From: Lactobacillus ultunensis DSM 16047
Lineage (GTDB): Bacteria > Bacillota > Bacilli > Lactobacillales > Lactobacillaceae
NCBI RefSeq assembly: GCF_001436305.1
Contig: NZ_AZFO01000002.1
Location: 54,685 to 118,684 of the forward strand
Reading direction: 5' to 3'
Length of the DNA: 64,000 nucleotides
The translations under genes were made by a program, and so were the position numbers. This document shows positions 20,206-29,351 of this stretch, piece after piece (the first letter of the stretch is position 1; each line of letters begins with the position of its first letter). The notes below the pieces were generated by a model. It worked only from the letters and a program-made list of their open reading frames with translations, was not told the DNA's origin and did no database searches.

Positions 20206-22007
20206 TATTTATTTTCCTTGTTTTTATTAGTATTATTTTTCTTTTTTACTATTGTTTTATTTTGCTTGGCTTTATTAGAAGCATGTGACTTATCGTTTTG
20301 TGCCTTTTCATTGCGTTTTTGCATTGCACGGTGACGATTTTGGTTAACTTCCATCACGACTGGCAAAATTACTGGACGACGGTTAGTCTTTTTATACAAG
20401 AATTTTTCTAAGTCGCCACGAATATCTTGTTTGAGCTCAGTCCAATCAAACTTCTTATGCTCAAAATTATTCTTAATTGCCTTTTTAATTACTTCAATCG
20501 AATCATTCATCAATTGACGGTTTGCTTTGATATAAACGAAGCCACGACTAGTAACTTTAGGTTCAGCAATAATCTTTTTCTTCTTACGATCAATAGTGAC
20601 AACTGCAATGAAAATACCGTCATCGGATAAAACTTCACGGTCCCGCAACACAATATTGCCGACGTCACCAACTCCAGAGCCATCGATCATTGTATCATCG
20701 CCTGGCACAGGATCAGATAAGTAGAAGCGTTTCTTCTTAAAATCGTAATCTAAACAGTCACCATTCTTGGTAATATAGATGTCTTTAGGATTCATTCCGG
20801 TCTTTGTAGCTAAACTGCGAACGATCTCTAACAAACGATATTCACCAATAACTGGAATTAAAAACTTAGGTTTTAATGTATCAATCAGTAATTGAATATC
20901 ACGACCAGTTGCGTGACCGCTAGTGTGCATGTTGCGTCCAAGTTGAACAACTGTACCGCCAGCTTTGTAAACCAAGTCACTTGTTTCGGCCACCATAGTT
21001 TCAACTGCATGTGAAGGTGTAGTAGCAATAAAGACTAAATCGCCTTTATGAATAGTAATCATACTGTGACGCTTCTTAGCCATCTTTTGCAATGAATTAA
21101 GAGGCTCACCCATACGACCTGTTTCCAAGATAACCGTTTGGTCATTAGGGACAGTCTTTAAGTCTTTAACACGCATTAAGAGACCATCTGGCACATCTAG
21201 ATATCCCAATTTCATTGAAGTTCTGACAATTTTAGCCAAATCACGACCAGTTAAAAGAACTCTCTTACCTGTTGCTTTAGCTGCATTTAAAACCTCTTGT
21301 ACACGATTTAAGTTAGAAGCCTTAGCTGCTACTATGATTCTGCCCGTAGCATTTCTAAAAACATTGGTTACAAATTTACCAATATCTTGTTCCGAAGCAT
21401 TTGGAAATGATGCTTCAGCATTTGAAGAATCACTTAGCAAAGCCAAAACACCCTTAGTCTCGATTTCAGCTAAGCGATCCATATCAGTACGATAGTTCTT
21501 AGCAGCTGTTGGATCGAATTTAAAATCACCAGTATAAACAATCTCACCTTCCGGTGTATGAACGTCAATTCCAAGTGAATCAGGAATTGAGTGAGTAGTA
21601 TGGAAGAATGAAATGCTGGTATTTTTAAAGTCAATCTCAGTATCTGCGTCAATAACGTGGAATAAACTATTCTTGCGATGCTTATTCTCACGTTGAACTT
21701 CAATTTTAGCTAGTTCAATACTCAATTGTGAGCCAAATACTGGAATATCATATTTTCTTAAAATATATGGTAACGCACCAATTGAGTCAGCATGTCCGTG
21801 CGTCAAAAAGATACCTGCTACTCGATCTCCATATTGCTCAAAGAAATCGAGATCAGGAATTACTACATCGATACCAAATAAAGAACTATCAGGGTACTTT
21901 AATCCGGCATCAAGAACAAAAATTTCATCATTAACTTGAACGGCAAACATATCTTTTCCTTGTTCACGCACACCGCTCAAGATCATAATCTTAAGTTGAT
22001 TAGCCAT
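20205..22007 (-). CDS. rnjB: ribonuclease J2-like (RNase J family)
   Basis: A 600-residue metallo-beta-lactamase/beta-CASP ribonuclease acting in mRNA decay and rRNA processing. The metal-binding motif reads LTHGHADSIG, where RNase J1 has HGHEDHIGG: the last histidine is replaced, as in the low-activity J2 paralogues. Other family blocks remain: TTHSIPDSLG, YTGDFKFDP, LLSDSSNAE and HTSGHATGRD. The C-terminus ends in a K/N/Q-rich tail of about 40 residues, likely disordered and possibly RNA-binding. A second paralogue with intact motifs is encoded at 33919-35598; the two probably form a J1-J2 complex. Confidence 0.92.
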   Translation of the reverse strand: MANQLKIMILSGVREQGKDMFAVQVNDEIFVLDAGLKYPDSSLFGIDVVIPDLDFFEQYGDRVAGIFLTHGHADSIGALPYILRKYDIPVFGSQLSIELAKIEVQRENKHRKNSLFHVIDADTEIDFKNTSISFFHTTHSIPDSLGIDVHTPEGEIVYTGDFKFDPTAAKNYRTDMDRLAEIETKGVLALLSDSSNAEASFPNASEQDIGKFVTNVFRNATGRIIVAAKASNLNRVQEVLNAAKATGKRVLLTGRDLAKIVRTSMKLGYLDVPDGLLMRVKDLKTVPNDQTVILETGRMGEPLNSLQKMAKKRHSMITIHKGDLVFIATTPSHAVETMVAETSDLVYKAGGTVVQLGRNMHTSGHATGRDIQLLIDTLKPKFLIPVIGEYRLLEIVRSLATKTGMNPKDIYITKNGDCLDYDFKKKRFYLSDPVPGDDTMIDGSGVGDVGNIVLRDREVLSDDGIFIAVVTIDRKKKKIIAEPKVTSRGFVYIKANRQLMNDSIEVIKKAIKNNFEHKKFDWTELKQDIRGDLEKFLYKKTNRRPVILPVVMEVNQNRHRAMQKRNEKAQNDKSHASNKAKQNKTIVKKKNNTNKNKENK

Positions 22008-22081
22008 TGTACATCCTTTTCTATCTAATTTTTAATTTTTTATGGATCAAAATGATCACAACGTAAAAATAATCTGTTTCA

Positions 22082-22090
22082 ATTTTAGCA
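22082..22090 (-). promoter_or_regulatory. probable extended -10 promoter of rnjB
   Basis: TGCTAAAAT on the minus strand is an extended -10 element; no good -35 is visible. It lies about 75 bases upstream of rnjB. Confidence 0.4.
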
Positions 22091-22113
22091 TAAAGAAGGA
22101 AAAGATAACAGGC

Positions 22114-22146
22114 ACAAAAAAAGCCAGCCAAATGGCTGACTTTTCC
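22114..22146 (-). terminator. rpsO terminator
   Basis: A stem pairing AGTCAGCCA with TGGCTGGCT and followed by U residues on the minus strand lies just after the rpsO stop. Confidence 0.85.
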
Positions 22147-22157
22147 CAATCGTAAAA

Positions 22158-22427
22158 TTAACGACGAAGACCTAACTTCTTAATTAATTCACGGTAACGG
22201 TTAATGTCGTTGTTTTCTAAGTAACGAAGCAAGTTACGACGGTGACCAATCTTCTTAAGCAAACCAACGTATGAGTGGTGGTCATGCTTGTGGCTCTTCA
22301 TGTGGTCAGTCAAGTTGTTGATATCTGCAGTTAAAAGAGCAACTTGAACTTCAACAGAACCAGTGTCACCTTCGTGAGTTGCGTATTCCTTCATAATGTT
22401 ATCTTTTTCAGTTTTTGAAATTGCCAT
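22158..22427 (-). CDS. rpsO: 30S ribosomal protein S15
   Basis: An 89-residue primary 16S rRNA-binding protein. The family signature includes [20 protein letters not shown] and the C-terminal [19 protein letters not shown] lies ahead of the ATG. Monocistronic with a structured leader (see 22456-22504), consistent with the autoregulation known for S15 in other bacteria. Confidence 0.98.
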   Translation of the reverse strand: MAISKTEKDNIMKEYATHEGDTGSVEVQVALLTADINNLTDHMKSHKHDHHSYVGLLKKIGHRRNLLRYLENNDINRYRELIKKLGLRR

Positions 22428-22455
22428 AGTTTTTCACCTTTCATTTCAACAATTG

Positions 22456-22504
22456 CCATTAACAACGTTTATCGTCGGCATGAACGAATAAACAGCGTTA
22501 ATGG
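22456..22504 (-). promoter_or_regulatory. long hairpin in the rpsO leader, candidate S15 autoregulatory element
   Basis: Two arms starting CCATTAAC and ending GTTAATGG pair over about 19 bp, with small internal irregularities, between the rpsO promoter and start codon. Ribosomal protein S15 leaders are known to bind their own product in several lineages; that this one does so is inference. Confidence 0.6.
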
Positions 22505-22519
22505 TTCACAACAGCGTCT

Positions 22520-22548
22520 ATATTACACATTATTTTTTAAAAAAGCAA
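22520..22548 (-). promoter_or_regulatory. rpsO promoter
   Basis: On the minus strand, TTGCTT (22543-22548) and TAATAT (22520-22525) are separated by 17 bases. Confidence 0.65.
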
Positions 22549-22560
22549 GCATAAATTGCC

Positions 22561-22589
22561 TTGCATCGAAGATAGTTCTTAAGTATAAT
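22561..22589 (+). promoter_or_regulatory. rpsT promoter
   Basis: TTGCAT (22561-22566), a 17-base spacer and a perfect TATAAT (22584-22589) lie 38 bases before the rpsT start. Confidence 0.8.
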
Positions 22590-22627
22590 GTATGAAGTAA
22601 ATTTCTAAATCATTGGAGGTGAATTTC

Positions 22628-22885
22628 ATGCCACAAATCAAATCAGCTATCAAACGTGTTAAGACGCAAAACGCTACTAGAGAACGCAACGCTTCTGAAT
22701 TAAGCAAGTTAAGAACTGCTGTTAAGAAGTTCAAGAGTGCTGTTGAAAGTGATAGTAAAGAAGACGTCTCCAAATTGCATTTAGAGGCTGTTCGCGCTTT
22801 GGACAAGGCTGCTTCAAAGGGCTTAATCCACAAGAACAAGGCTGCTCGTGACAAGAGTCGTTTAAACAAATTAGCAAACAAGTAA
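22628..22885 (+). CDS. rpsT: 30S ribosomal protein S20
   Basis: An 85-residue lysine/arginine-rich helical protein of the 30S body. The sequence begins [13 protein letters not shown] and has the typical [19 protein letters not shown] block. The ATG at 22628 is preferred to an in-frame TTG at 22613 because GGAGGTG precedes it. Monocistronic, divergent from rpsO, and convergent with holA over a shared terminator. Confidence 0.97.
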   Translation: MPQIKSAIKRVKTQNATRERNASELSKLRTAVKKFKSAVESDSKEDVSKLHLEAVRALDKAASKGLIHKNKAARDKSRLNKLANK

Positions 22886-22904
22886 TTAATACTTATTACT
22901 AATC

Positions 22905-22942
22905 AAAAAGAGAGAAGATCTAAGATCTTCCCTCTTTTTTAT
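22905..22942. terminator. bidirectional terminator between rpsT and holA
   Basis: The stem pairs AAAAAGAG..GAAGATC with GATCTTC..CTCTTTTT around a TAA loop, with A/T flanks on both sides. Confidence 0.85.
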
Positions 22943-22947
22943 TTTCC

Positions 22948-23934
22948 TTAAACATTTAAAACAAAAAGCTGCAAAAAGTTATCTTCATGATAATTACCAT
23001 TCTTATAGTTATATTCTAAATTAATTGCATCCCGTAAAAGCTGCTCTAATTTACCAATGGCCAAGCGGTTTTTTAATGCCAGTTTTACCCGATAAGGATG
23101 AACTCCCAATTCTTTAACAATTTGCGGCTCACTTCTCCCTCTTTTAGCAAGAATTTTAACTACCAGTATTAGCTCCAGTTGATTCTCAAAAACAGCCAAC
23201 AACTGAATTGGTGATGTACCTTCTCTAAGTTGATTATTTAATCTATCAATTGCTTCTTGATAATTTTTGCTCAACGCTGATTCCAAAATAGCAAAAATAT
23301 TTTGTGCCAAGGACAAATCAACATTTTGCATAACAGATCTTTCAGTAATTTTGTTATCTGGAGCTGCCATCTTTAGTTTTTGATAGTTACTCAAAATTGT
23401 GTCCATCACTTGATCACTACGCTCAATTAAGAGCTGCAGCGCCGACTGAGTAATAGTATATCCTTCATCCTTGATTATTGCTTTAGTAATTGCACCTACT
23501 TCATAAGAACGAATTTTGGGTTCTACCACATTAAATTCTTTTAAAACTGTTTTTGTTAATTTCTTTCGGCGATCAATTTTGTCATACGAAGCAACAATTA
23601 CAACTACGTCTTCTAACTCCTGCAAGTTTTCAAAAATCTTTTGCAAATCATTAACTTGTTTTTGAAACTTTTTTGGAACTTTAGCAGTTAGAAAAAATGG
23701 ATTTTTAACCATAATTAATTTTTGCTCACTAAATAAGCTTGATTCAGTAAGACTAGCAATTAGCTCATCTAAGCCATCACTTTCACAATCTACAATAACA
23801 TGTTCCAGATCCTTAAATTGTTCTTCATGAGCATAAGATTTTGCTAAATAATCATTCAAAAAATCATCCTCACTCCAAATTAAAGTATGAGGATTATCGT
23901 TATTAGTATTTTTAAATAAAGAAAGTAAGGTCAT
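22948..23934 (-). CDS. holA: DNA polymerase III subunit delta
   Basis: Clamp-loader subunit that opens the beta sliding clamp. The 328 residues match the family layout: HTLIWSEDDFLNDYLAK at the N-terminus, an AAA-like core with VIVASYDKIDRRKKLTK, and a helical collar domain from about residue 215 (LSLAQNIFAILESAL). Its start overlaps the comEC stop (ATGA), the usual comEC-holA pairing in Firmicutes. Confidence 0.95.
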   Translation of the reverse strand: MTLLSLFKNTNNDNPHTLIWSEDDFLNDYLAKSYAHEEQFKDLEHVIVDCESDGLDELIASLTESSLFSEQKLIMVKNPFFLTAKVPKKFQKQVNDLQKIFENLQELEDVVVIVASYDKIDRRKKLTKTVLKEFNVVEPKIRSYEVGAITKAIIKDEGYTITQSALQLLIERSDQVMDTILSNYQKLKMAAPDNKITERSVMQNVDLSLAQNIFAILESALSKNYQEAIDRLNNQLREGTSPIQLLAVFENQLELILVVKILAKRGRSEPQIVKELGVHPYRVKLALKNRLAIGKLEQLLRDAINLEYNYKNGNYHEDNFLQLFVLNV

Positions 23935-26216
23935 CTTTTACCCCGCTTTAAAAAGTAACTAAATTTGGGACTTTGCATCCCGCCATAATACCAGCTAATC
24001 ATACCACAGTCTTGAGTTGAAACCCATGGTATCCGCTGATTAGTTAATGTATCTAATGTCTCTTGATGAGGATGACCAAAACGATTTTTACGTCCTGCTG
24101 AAATAAAAACAAGTTTAGGATTAATCGCATGCAAAAATTCCGGTTTAGAAGAAGTCTTACTACCATGGTGTCCCAGCTTAAAATAATCTACTGGTAGATT
24201 CATCTTTTGCATAATTTCACTTTCTCCTTCTCGACCTAAATCTCCTGTAAAAAGCCAATTTTTATTTGCTAACCTAAAATATAAACTTAATGAATCTTCG
24301 TTCTTTCCTTCACCTGGCAAATATGGATAAACTACATTAAAAACTATTCTAGGTTCTTTTATCTGCGTTCCTGCCAATAATTCTACTAACTTAGTATATT
24401 TAATTCGATTATTGATTCTTCTTTGAAAAGACGGATTGTTAATCAAACCCTTAGCCATATATAACTTCTTTACTTGAACTTGTTCAAGTAAAGGGCCTAA
24501 ATCTCCAACATGATCCGCATCTTGATGAGAAACAAACACGCCATCAATCCTACTAATTCCTTGGCTCTTCAAAAATGGAATCGTAATTCTATTAATTTGA
24601 GGCGTTAACTTCTTACCAGAAAAATTCAATTTACCTCCAGTATCAATCATATAGACTCTGCGCGGAAAAGGAGTAGTAATCAAAATACTATCACCTTGCC
24701 CTACATCAATAAAAGTCACTTGTCCATATAAAGGAAAATGAATCATGCTAAAAAATATTAAGTATAACAAACTTATGCTGATACTTATCTTCTTTGGACT
24801 AAATTTCCATTCTGTTTTTTCTCTCAATGCAATAATCAGACACAAAGTAATTATCAACAGTGATATACATTGCCACCAATTCATTTGTCCAAAAGTTATT
24901 AATCCCCACTTGGTTTGAGACAATTGACTAATTACTTTTTCACCCAACTCCAATATTTGCTCAAATAGTGGCGCTAAATTCTTAATAAACGGGAAGATTA
25001 TCAGATTAATAAAAGTAAGTGGTATAACTATCCAATTAAAATATGGAACGACTAACATATTAAACAAAACAGTAAGCAAGTTCACTTGATAAAAGAATAA
25101 TAATAAAAGTGGTGTTAATAATAAATTCAATAAAATTGATTGCTTGATTTCATTAAATTTATCTGTCAGCTGCAATCCTAACGCTAAAACATAACTTAAT
25201 ATGGCTCCAGTAGCCATAAATAAACGTGGTACTACTAAAAGATGCAATATGCCAGTTAAGCCCAGTAAATCAATCTTAGCTACACGATAACCCTTAAATT
25301 TACATATTTTTCCTAAACAATAGGATATGCTTGCCCTAACAAATCCTGCTTGACCATTGCTCAAAAAAATACCGAGCAACAGAACCAACATACAAACTAG
25401 AAAAGTTTCTTCATCGGTCATTTTCAAGTAAAAACAGAGCGTACTGATAATCCAAACATATAAACCAACATGCAATCCAGAAATACTTAATAAGTGGATA
25501 ACGCCTAAGTTACGATAATTATTTAAAAGTTCTTGATTTTCTTGCGCACTATTTTCACCTAATATTAATTCACTGGCAAAAAAGCCAAGTAATTGTGGCA
25601 TTGTCTTAAAATAATTCTGCAAAATAAATCGCAATTGATGCAATTTATCAATAAAACTCACTGAAGCAATATTCATTTGAGTACTAGTAAACTTTATTCG
25701 TTGATTAATTTTCTTGGCAGCATAATACCTGCGATAATCAAATTCACCAATGTTAGTAGCTGGCTCTACCATCCCAGATTCACCATTTATTTGACTAAGC
25801 ATAATAGGCAAGCCTTTTTTAATAAGTTCTTCTTGAGCCTGGGTTACTTTTCCATTAAGTAAAATCGTTCCATTTTTCACATGACCAATGCCAGTCAAAT
25901 AACTATCCTTTACTTTTACTTGATCAGGATAAATTCTAATTTGACTAGTTTTATCTAAATTAAAACTATTTATATCTTTATTGAAAAAAGCAAAACTAAA
26001 AAATAAAGTTACTAATAAAACTAAAATTTTAACGCTAACTCTATATTTCTTTAGTAACAGATAAACAAAATATCCTAGAAATAAAAAACAAATTATTTTT
26101 TGAATACTAGAATCACAAATAAAAAATAAGAAAGAAAATGTCACTAAAAATAGTGCTGCTATAAGATAAAAGCCCACATCATTTTTAAACAGCCAATTGA
26201 TCCTTAAGGCTTGCAA
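23931..26216 (-). CDS. comEC: ComEC/Rec2 DNA-uptake channel
   Basis: A 761-residue membrane channel that moves one DNA strand into the cytoplasm in competent bacteria. It has N-terminal hydrophobic segments, a central competence domain with SISGLHVGLYVW near residue 245, and a C-terminal metallo-beta-lactamase domain with SHQDADHVGDLGP and KLGHHGSK near residues 565-665. The frame is complete. The start is TTG inside comEA, with AGGAGA 8 bases upstream, so the two are translationally coupled. Confidence 0.93.
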   Translation of the reverse strand: MQALRINWLFKNDVGFYLIAALFLVTFSFLFFICDSSIQKIICFLFLGYFVYLLLKKYRVSVKILVLLVTLFFSFAFFNKDINSFNLDKTSQIRIYPDQVKVKDSYLTGIGHVKNGTILLNGKVTQAQEELIKKGLPIMLSQINGESGMVEPATNIGEFDYRRYYAAKKINQRIKFTSTQMNIASVSFIDKLHQLRFILQNYFKTMPQLLGFFASELILGENSAQENQELLNNYRNLGVIHLLSISGLHVGLYVWIISTLCFYLKMTDEETFLVCMLVLLLGIFLSNGQAGFVRASISYCLGKICKFKGYRVAKIDLLGLTGILHLLVVPRLFMATGAILSYVLALGLQLTDKFNEIKQSILLNLLLTPLLLLFFYQVNLLTVLFNMLVVPYFNWIVIPLTFINLIIFPFIKNLAPLFEQILELGEKVISQLSQTKWGLITFGQMNWWQCISLLIITLCLIIALREKTEWKFSPKKISISISLLYLIFFSMIHFPLYGQVTFIDVGQGDSILITTPFPRRVYMIDTGGKLNFSGKKLTPQINRITIPFLKSQGISRIDGVFVSHQDADHVGDLGPLLEQVQVKKLYMAKGLINNPSFQRRINNRIKYTKLVELLAGTQIKEPRIVFNVVYPYLPGEGKNEDSLSLYFRLANKNWLFTGDLGREGESEIMQKMNLPVDYFKLGHHGSKTSSKPEFLHAINPKLVFISAGRKNRFGHPHQETLDTLTNQRIPWVSTQDCGMISWYYGGMQSPKFSYFLKRGKR

Positions 26217-26871
26217 AAGTCTTTTCTCCTATTCCTGAAACTTGCATTAAATCTTCTGGTTTCTTAAAAGAACCATTTTGTTCACGATAGGCAATAATTT
26301 GCTCTGCTTTTTTCTCACCAATACCTGTCAATTTTTGTAAATCAGATACGTTAGCTGTATTTAAATTTATTTTTTCCCCATCACCGTGACTTGATGAAGC
26401 AGCATTTTTTCTACCAGGATTATTATTTTCTGTTTGAGAATTTGAACCTGTGCCCGTAGTAGTCATATTCTCTACTTTTTCACCTTTGTAAGGAATATGA
26501 ATTTTGTCTTGATCTTTTAATAAAACTGCACGATTTATCGCCTTTAATTGAGCTTTATCAGTTGTGCCACCAGCTGCTTCAATCAATTCTTGAAGTCTAG
26601 CTCCGTTTTTCAACGTATAAACACCTTGATGTTTTACAGCTCCAGAAATATCACAAGTAACCGTCTTAGAATTAGAACTTTGTGTATTATTCATATTCAC
26701 TTTAGAACTAGAGGAACTGTTCGATTGCATTATCTTGGAATTCTCTAGTTGTATGTTGTTCTCTTGACTGTCTCCTTTCTTCAACCAAAATCCTCCAGCT
26801 AGAAGAATCACCCCTACAATGAAATACATTTTTCTCTCAACTATAAAATTTTTAATTTTTTCAAAATCCAT
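26185..26871 (-). CDS. comEA: ComEA, DNA receptor with helix-hairpin-helix
   Basis: Membrane-anchored DNA receptor of the uptake machinery. The 228 residues show a membrane anchor near residues 14-28, an SLBB-type domain (CDISGAVKHQGVYTLKNGAR) near residues 71-100, a serine/asparagine-rich linker, and two helix-hairpin-helix motifs (INLNTANVSDLQKLTGIGEKKA and QVSGIGEKTF) at the end. The ATG at 26871 with GAGGTG upstream is preferred to a GTG three codons earlier. Confidence 0.93.
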   Translation of the reverse strand: MDFEKIKNFIVERKMYFIVGVILLAGGFWLKKGDSQENNIQLENSKIMQSNSSSSSKVNMNNTQSSNSKTVTCDISGAVKHQGVYTLKNGARLQELIEAAGGTTDKAQLKAINRAVLLKDQDKIHIPYKGEKVENMTTTGTGSNSQTENNNPGRKNAASSSHGDGEKINLNTANVSDLQKLTGIGEKKAEQIIAYREQNGSFKKPEDLMQVSGIGEKTFASLKDQLAV

Positions 26872-26898
26872 AAAATTCACCTCTATTATTTATTACGC

Positions 26899-26932
26899 AA
26901 AAAAAGCCCAGAATTTTTTCTGGACTTTTATT
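26899..26932 (-). terminator. terminator after the PDZ protease gene
   Basis: The stem pairs AAAAGTCCAGAA with TTCTGGGCTTTT on the minus strand, with a run of seven U residues. It separates the coaD operon from comEA-comEC-holA. Confidence 0.8.
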
Positions 26933-26946
26933 TTTCTTAAAAAATT

Positions 26947-27981
26947 TTAGTAATGTGTCTTTAAATAATGAAGTGCATCATCAAAATCACCAACCGGTAC
27001 TATTTTCATTTTAGTATGAATTCGTTTAGCAGTACGTTTGGCTACTGCATAATTGGTTTGACTCTTTTTTACATCAGTAGAATCAGTTGGCGCAAAGAAG
27101 ATTTCAGCTCCTTCACGACTGGCAGCTACTACCTTTTTATCAACACCACCGATAATTCCAACCTTCCCAGTTGGTGATATCGTACCTGTTCCAGCAATTT
27201 TATGACCATGACTAAGATTTTGTTTGGTAAAGACTTCATAGCTTTCCAACGTAAACATCAACCCAGCAGAAGGACCGCCAATCTCACTGGCATTAATTGT
27301 AAGTTTAGGTTTAGTTTTTACGGTCACATGCTCGACCAATTGAATTCCAATACCAGGTTTATTGGTACCTTTTACTCTAACAATTTTACCAGTTAGTTTC
27401 TTCTTCTGCTTACCACGCAAAACCAAGATTGTCACTTTATTACCAATTTTTTGCTTACGTAAATAAGTCATCATCTCTTCTGTAGAATGAAAACGATGAC
27501 CATCAGCACCGAGAACCGTATCTCCAATTTGCAATTTTTTTCTGAAGCTTGATCCCTTTTGTACTTCCATTACATAGACACCGAGATATTTCAAACTATG
27601 CTTTTTACCAGCTTTTTTGGCTGCATAATAAATTGCATTTTGTTGACTAGTTTCCATATACCAGTTTTGTAATTCATTGTATTGCGCATTAGTTTGTCCA
27701 CCTAGCAATTCTTCGCTAGGTACTCGATCATCATAAGGCTTGGTATAACTCCACAAATATTGCAGGATCGAAGCTGGTTGACTAGTAACACTAACAGTCA
27801 CCAAATAAAAGTTATTGGGTTTCTTATTTGGTGATTTGATAAACTGTCCCACTGGAACTGCTTCACCAGGAGATTCTATATAATAATCGGTCGGCCAGAA
27901 TGCCAAAAAAGCTACTGCAACGATTGCTATAATAGCAATTATCCAATTGCGTGCCCGCCGACTTTTATTTGATTTACTCAT
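26947..27981 (-). CDS. SepM/YlbL-type PDZ and Lon-like serine protease
   Basis: A 344-residue membrane-anchored protease. An N-terminal membrane segment (WIIAIIAIVAVAFLAF) is followed by an extracellular part with a PDZ domain at about 125-205 (GVYVMEVQKGSSFRKKLQIG). A Lon-type domain carries the catalytic serine in GGPSAGLMF near residue 240 and the lysine in the GIIGGVDKKVVAA region. In streptococci the relative SepM trims a competence peptide, but YlbL-type proteins have broader roles; the substrate here is unknown. Its start overlaps coaD by 8 bases. Confidence 0.9.
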   Translation of the reverse strand: MSKSNKSRRARNWIIAIIAIVAVAFLAFWPTDYYIESPGEAVPVGQFIKSPNKKPNNFYLVTVSVTSQPASILQYLWSYTKPYDDRVPSEELLGGQTNAQYNELQNWYMETSQQNAIYYAAKKAGKKHSLKYLGVYVMEVQKGSSFRKKLQIGDTVLGADGHRFHSTEEMMTYLRKQKIGNKVTILVLRGKQKKKLTGKIVRVKGTNKPGIGIQLVEHVTVKTKPKLTINASEIGGPSAGLMFTLESYEVFTKQNLSHGHKIAGTGTISPTGKVGIIGGVDKKVVAASREGAEIFFAPTDSTDVKKSQTNYAVAKRTAKRIHTKMKIVPVGDFDDALHYLKTHY

Positions 27982-28459
27982 GATTCAATTTCTCTCTCAA
28001 AGCTTTAGCTGCTTTTTTTGGTAAAAATTGACTAACATCTTCATCAAAACGTGCCAATTCTTTAATCATACTTGAAGCTACAAAAGAATTTTCGGGACTA
28101 CTAAATAACAAAACTGTGTTAATATCTGGCGCTAAACGTTTGTTTATTCCCGCAATCTCTTGCTCGTAGCGAAAATCCGCGCTATTTCGCACTCCACGGA
28201 CAATGGCTTTAGCCTTTAATTTATGGGCTAAATTTACCGTTAATTCATTTGGCCTTTCAAGTACTTCAATATTAGGTGTATCTTTTAAAGCATCCCTAAT
28301 AAATTCAGCTCGTTCTTTAGCTGAGAATAAATATTTTTTAGAAGTATTTGTCATTGCAACTACATAAAGCTTATCAAAAATTTCTGCTGCTCTTTTCGCA
28401 GTTTCAACGTGTCCATTAGTAATTGGATCAAAACTTCCCGGAAAAATGGCAATAGTCAT
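27974..28459 (-). CDS. coaD: phosphopantetheine adenylyltransferase
   Basis: Penultimate step of coenzyme A synthesis: ATP and 4'-phosphopantetheine give dephospho-CoA. The 161 residues show the nucleotidyltransferase motif GSFDPITNGH at the N-terminus, RGVRNSADF near residue 90, and SSMIKELARF near residue 128. Overlaps rsmD and the protease gene, the conserved rsmD-coaD-ylbL order. Confidence 0.97.
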   Translation of the reverse strand: MTIAIFPGSFDPITNGHVETAKRAAEIFDKLYVVAMTNTSKKYLFSAKERAEFIRDALKDTPNIEVLERPNELTVNLAHKLKAKAIVRGVRNSADFRYEQEIAGINKRLAPDINTVLLFSSPENSFVASSMIKELARFDEDVSQFLPKKAAKALREKLNHE

Positions 28460-29010
28460 TATTTATCCTTTCGATAAATCCTTACAATAGTTTTACCTAA
28501 ATGATGGTCTTTTATTAATGAAAAGCCTGTAATTTTACCTAATTCAGTATGATCATCAGTCTCGGCAACAACAATTGCATTTTCATTTAATAAATCTAAC
28601 TTATTCATTTGCATCATATCCTTAGCAATCTTTTCTTTTGCATAAGGTGGATCCAAAAAGACTAAATCGAATCTTTCACCATTTTCAGCAAATAATTTTA
28701 AGGCAACTGAACTGCGCATGTTATAAACATCAAAGCGATTCTCTTCTTTAGTTAAGGCAACATTCTTTTTAATAATTGAACAAGCAGCATGATTGATATC
28801 TACTAAGCTTGCTTTGTCATATCCTCTTGAAACAGCCTCAATGCCTAACGCACCACTTCCAGCATACAGATCTAAAACATTACCACCATGAAAAAATTGA
28901 CCTAAAGAATTAAACAAAGATTCTTTAACCTTATCACTAGTTGGACGAGTACGATTGCTTTTTAGCGTAAATAAATTTCTTTTAGCATATTTTCCTGAGA
29001 TGATTCTCAT
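28459..29010 (-). CDS. rsmD: 16S rRNA (guanine(966)-N2)-methyltransferase
   Basis: A 183-residue SAM-dependent methyltransferase. The SAM motif is VLDLYAGSGALGIEAVSRG near residue 44 and the catalytic motif is FLDPPYAKE near residue 118. The N-terminal RIISGKYAKR and RPTSDKVKESLFN blocks are diagnostic. Overlaps ylbG by 4 bases. Confidence 0.96.
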   Translation of the reverse strand: MRIISGKYAKRNLFTLKSNRTRPTSDKVKESLFNSLGQFFHGGNVLDLYAGSGALGIEAVSRGYDKASLVDINHAACSIIKKNVALTKEENRFDVYNMRSSVALKLFAENGERFDLVFLDPPYAKEKIAKDMMQMNKLDLLNENAIVVAETDDHTELGKITGFSLIKDHHLGKTIVRIYRKDK

Positions 29011-29351
29011 TGCATTTGATCCTCATTTTTCTCTTGCTCTAGTTGCAATTTCTTTTCTGCTTCTTTAGCCATTTCAGTAAGCTGGCCTTCAATGTGTTGA
29101 CTATCCAGATTTACCTCTTCTTCTGCTGATATTTCTACATAAGTTACAAAATCTAAATGATAAATCTCTTCTTTAACTTCTCTAGCATCTTTGCGATTAA
29201 CATAAAGAACACAGTATTTCATGTTTTTAGAAAAATAAACAATATCGCCAAAGCGGCGCAGCTTAAATTGATCACTCACCGATTTCAAATAAATAATTAA
29301 AGCTACTCGTTTAACCAAGTGCGTACTTTCGATTTCTTTATTAATACTCAT
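29007..29351 (-). CDS. ylbG: YlbG family protein (DUF2129)
   Basis: A 114-residue cytoplasmic protein; the core (LVKRVALIIYLKSVSDQFKL to YCVLYVNRKD) is the YlbG family of Firmicutes, always found upstream of rsmD. A coiled, charged tail of about 30 residues is added. Function unknown. Overlaps both ftsW and rsmD by 4 bases, so it is part of one operon. Confidence 0.88.
   Translation of the reverse strand: MSINKEIESTHLVKRVALIIYLKSVSDQFKLRRFGDIVYFSKNMKYCVLYVNRKDAREVKEEIYHLDFVTYVEISAEEEVNLDSQHIEGQLTEMAKEAEKKLQLEQEKNEDQMQ

Noticed and set aside
22579..22881. Minus-strand ORF of 100 residues opposite rpsT
   Set aside because: Antisense shadow of a highly biased ribosomal protein gene; overlaps the rpsT promoter.
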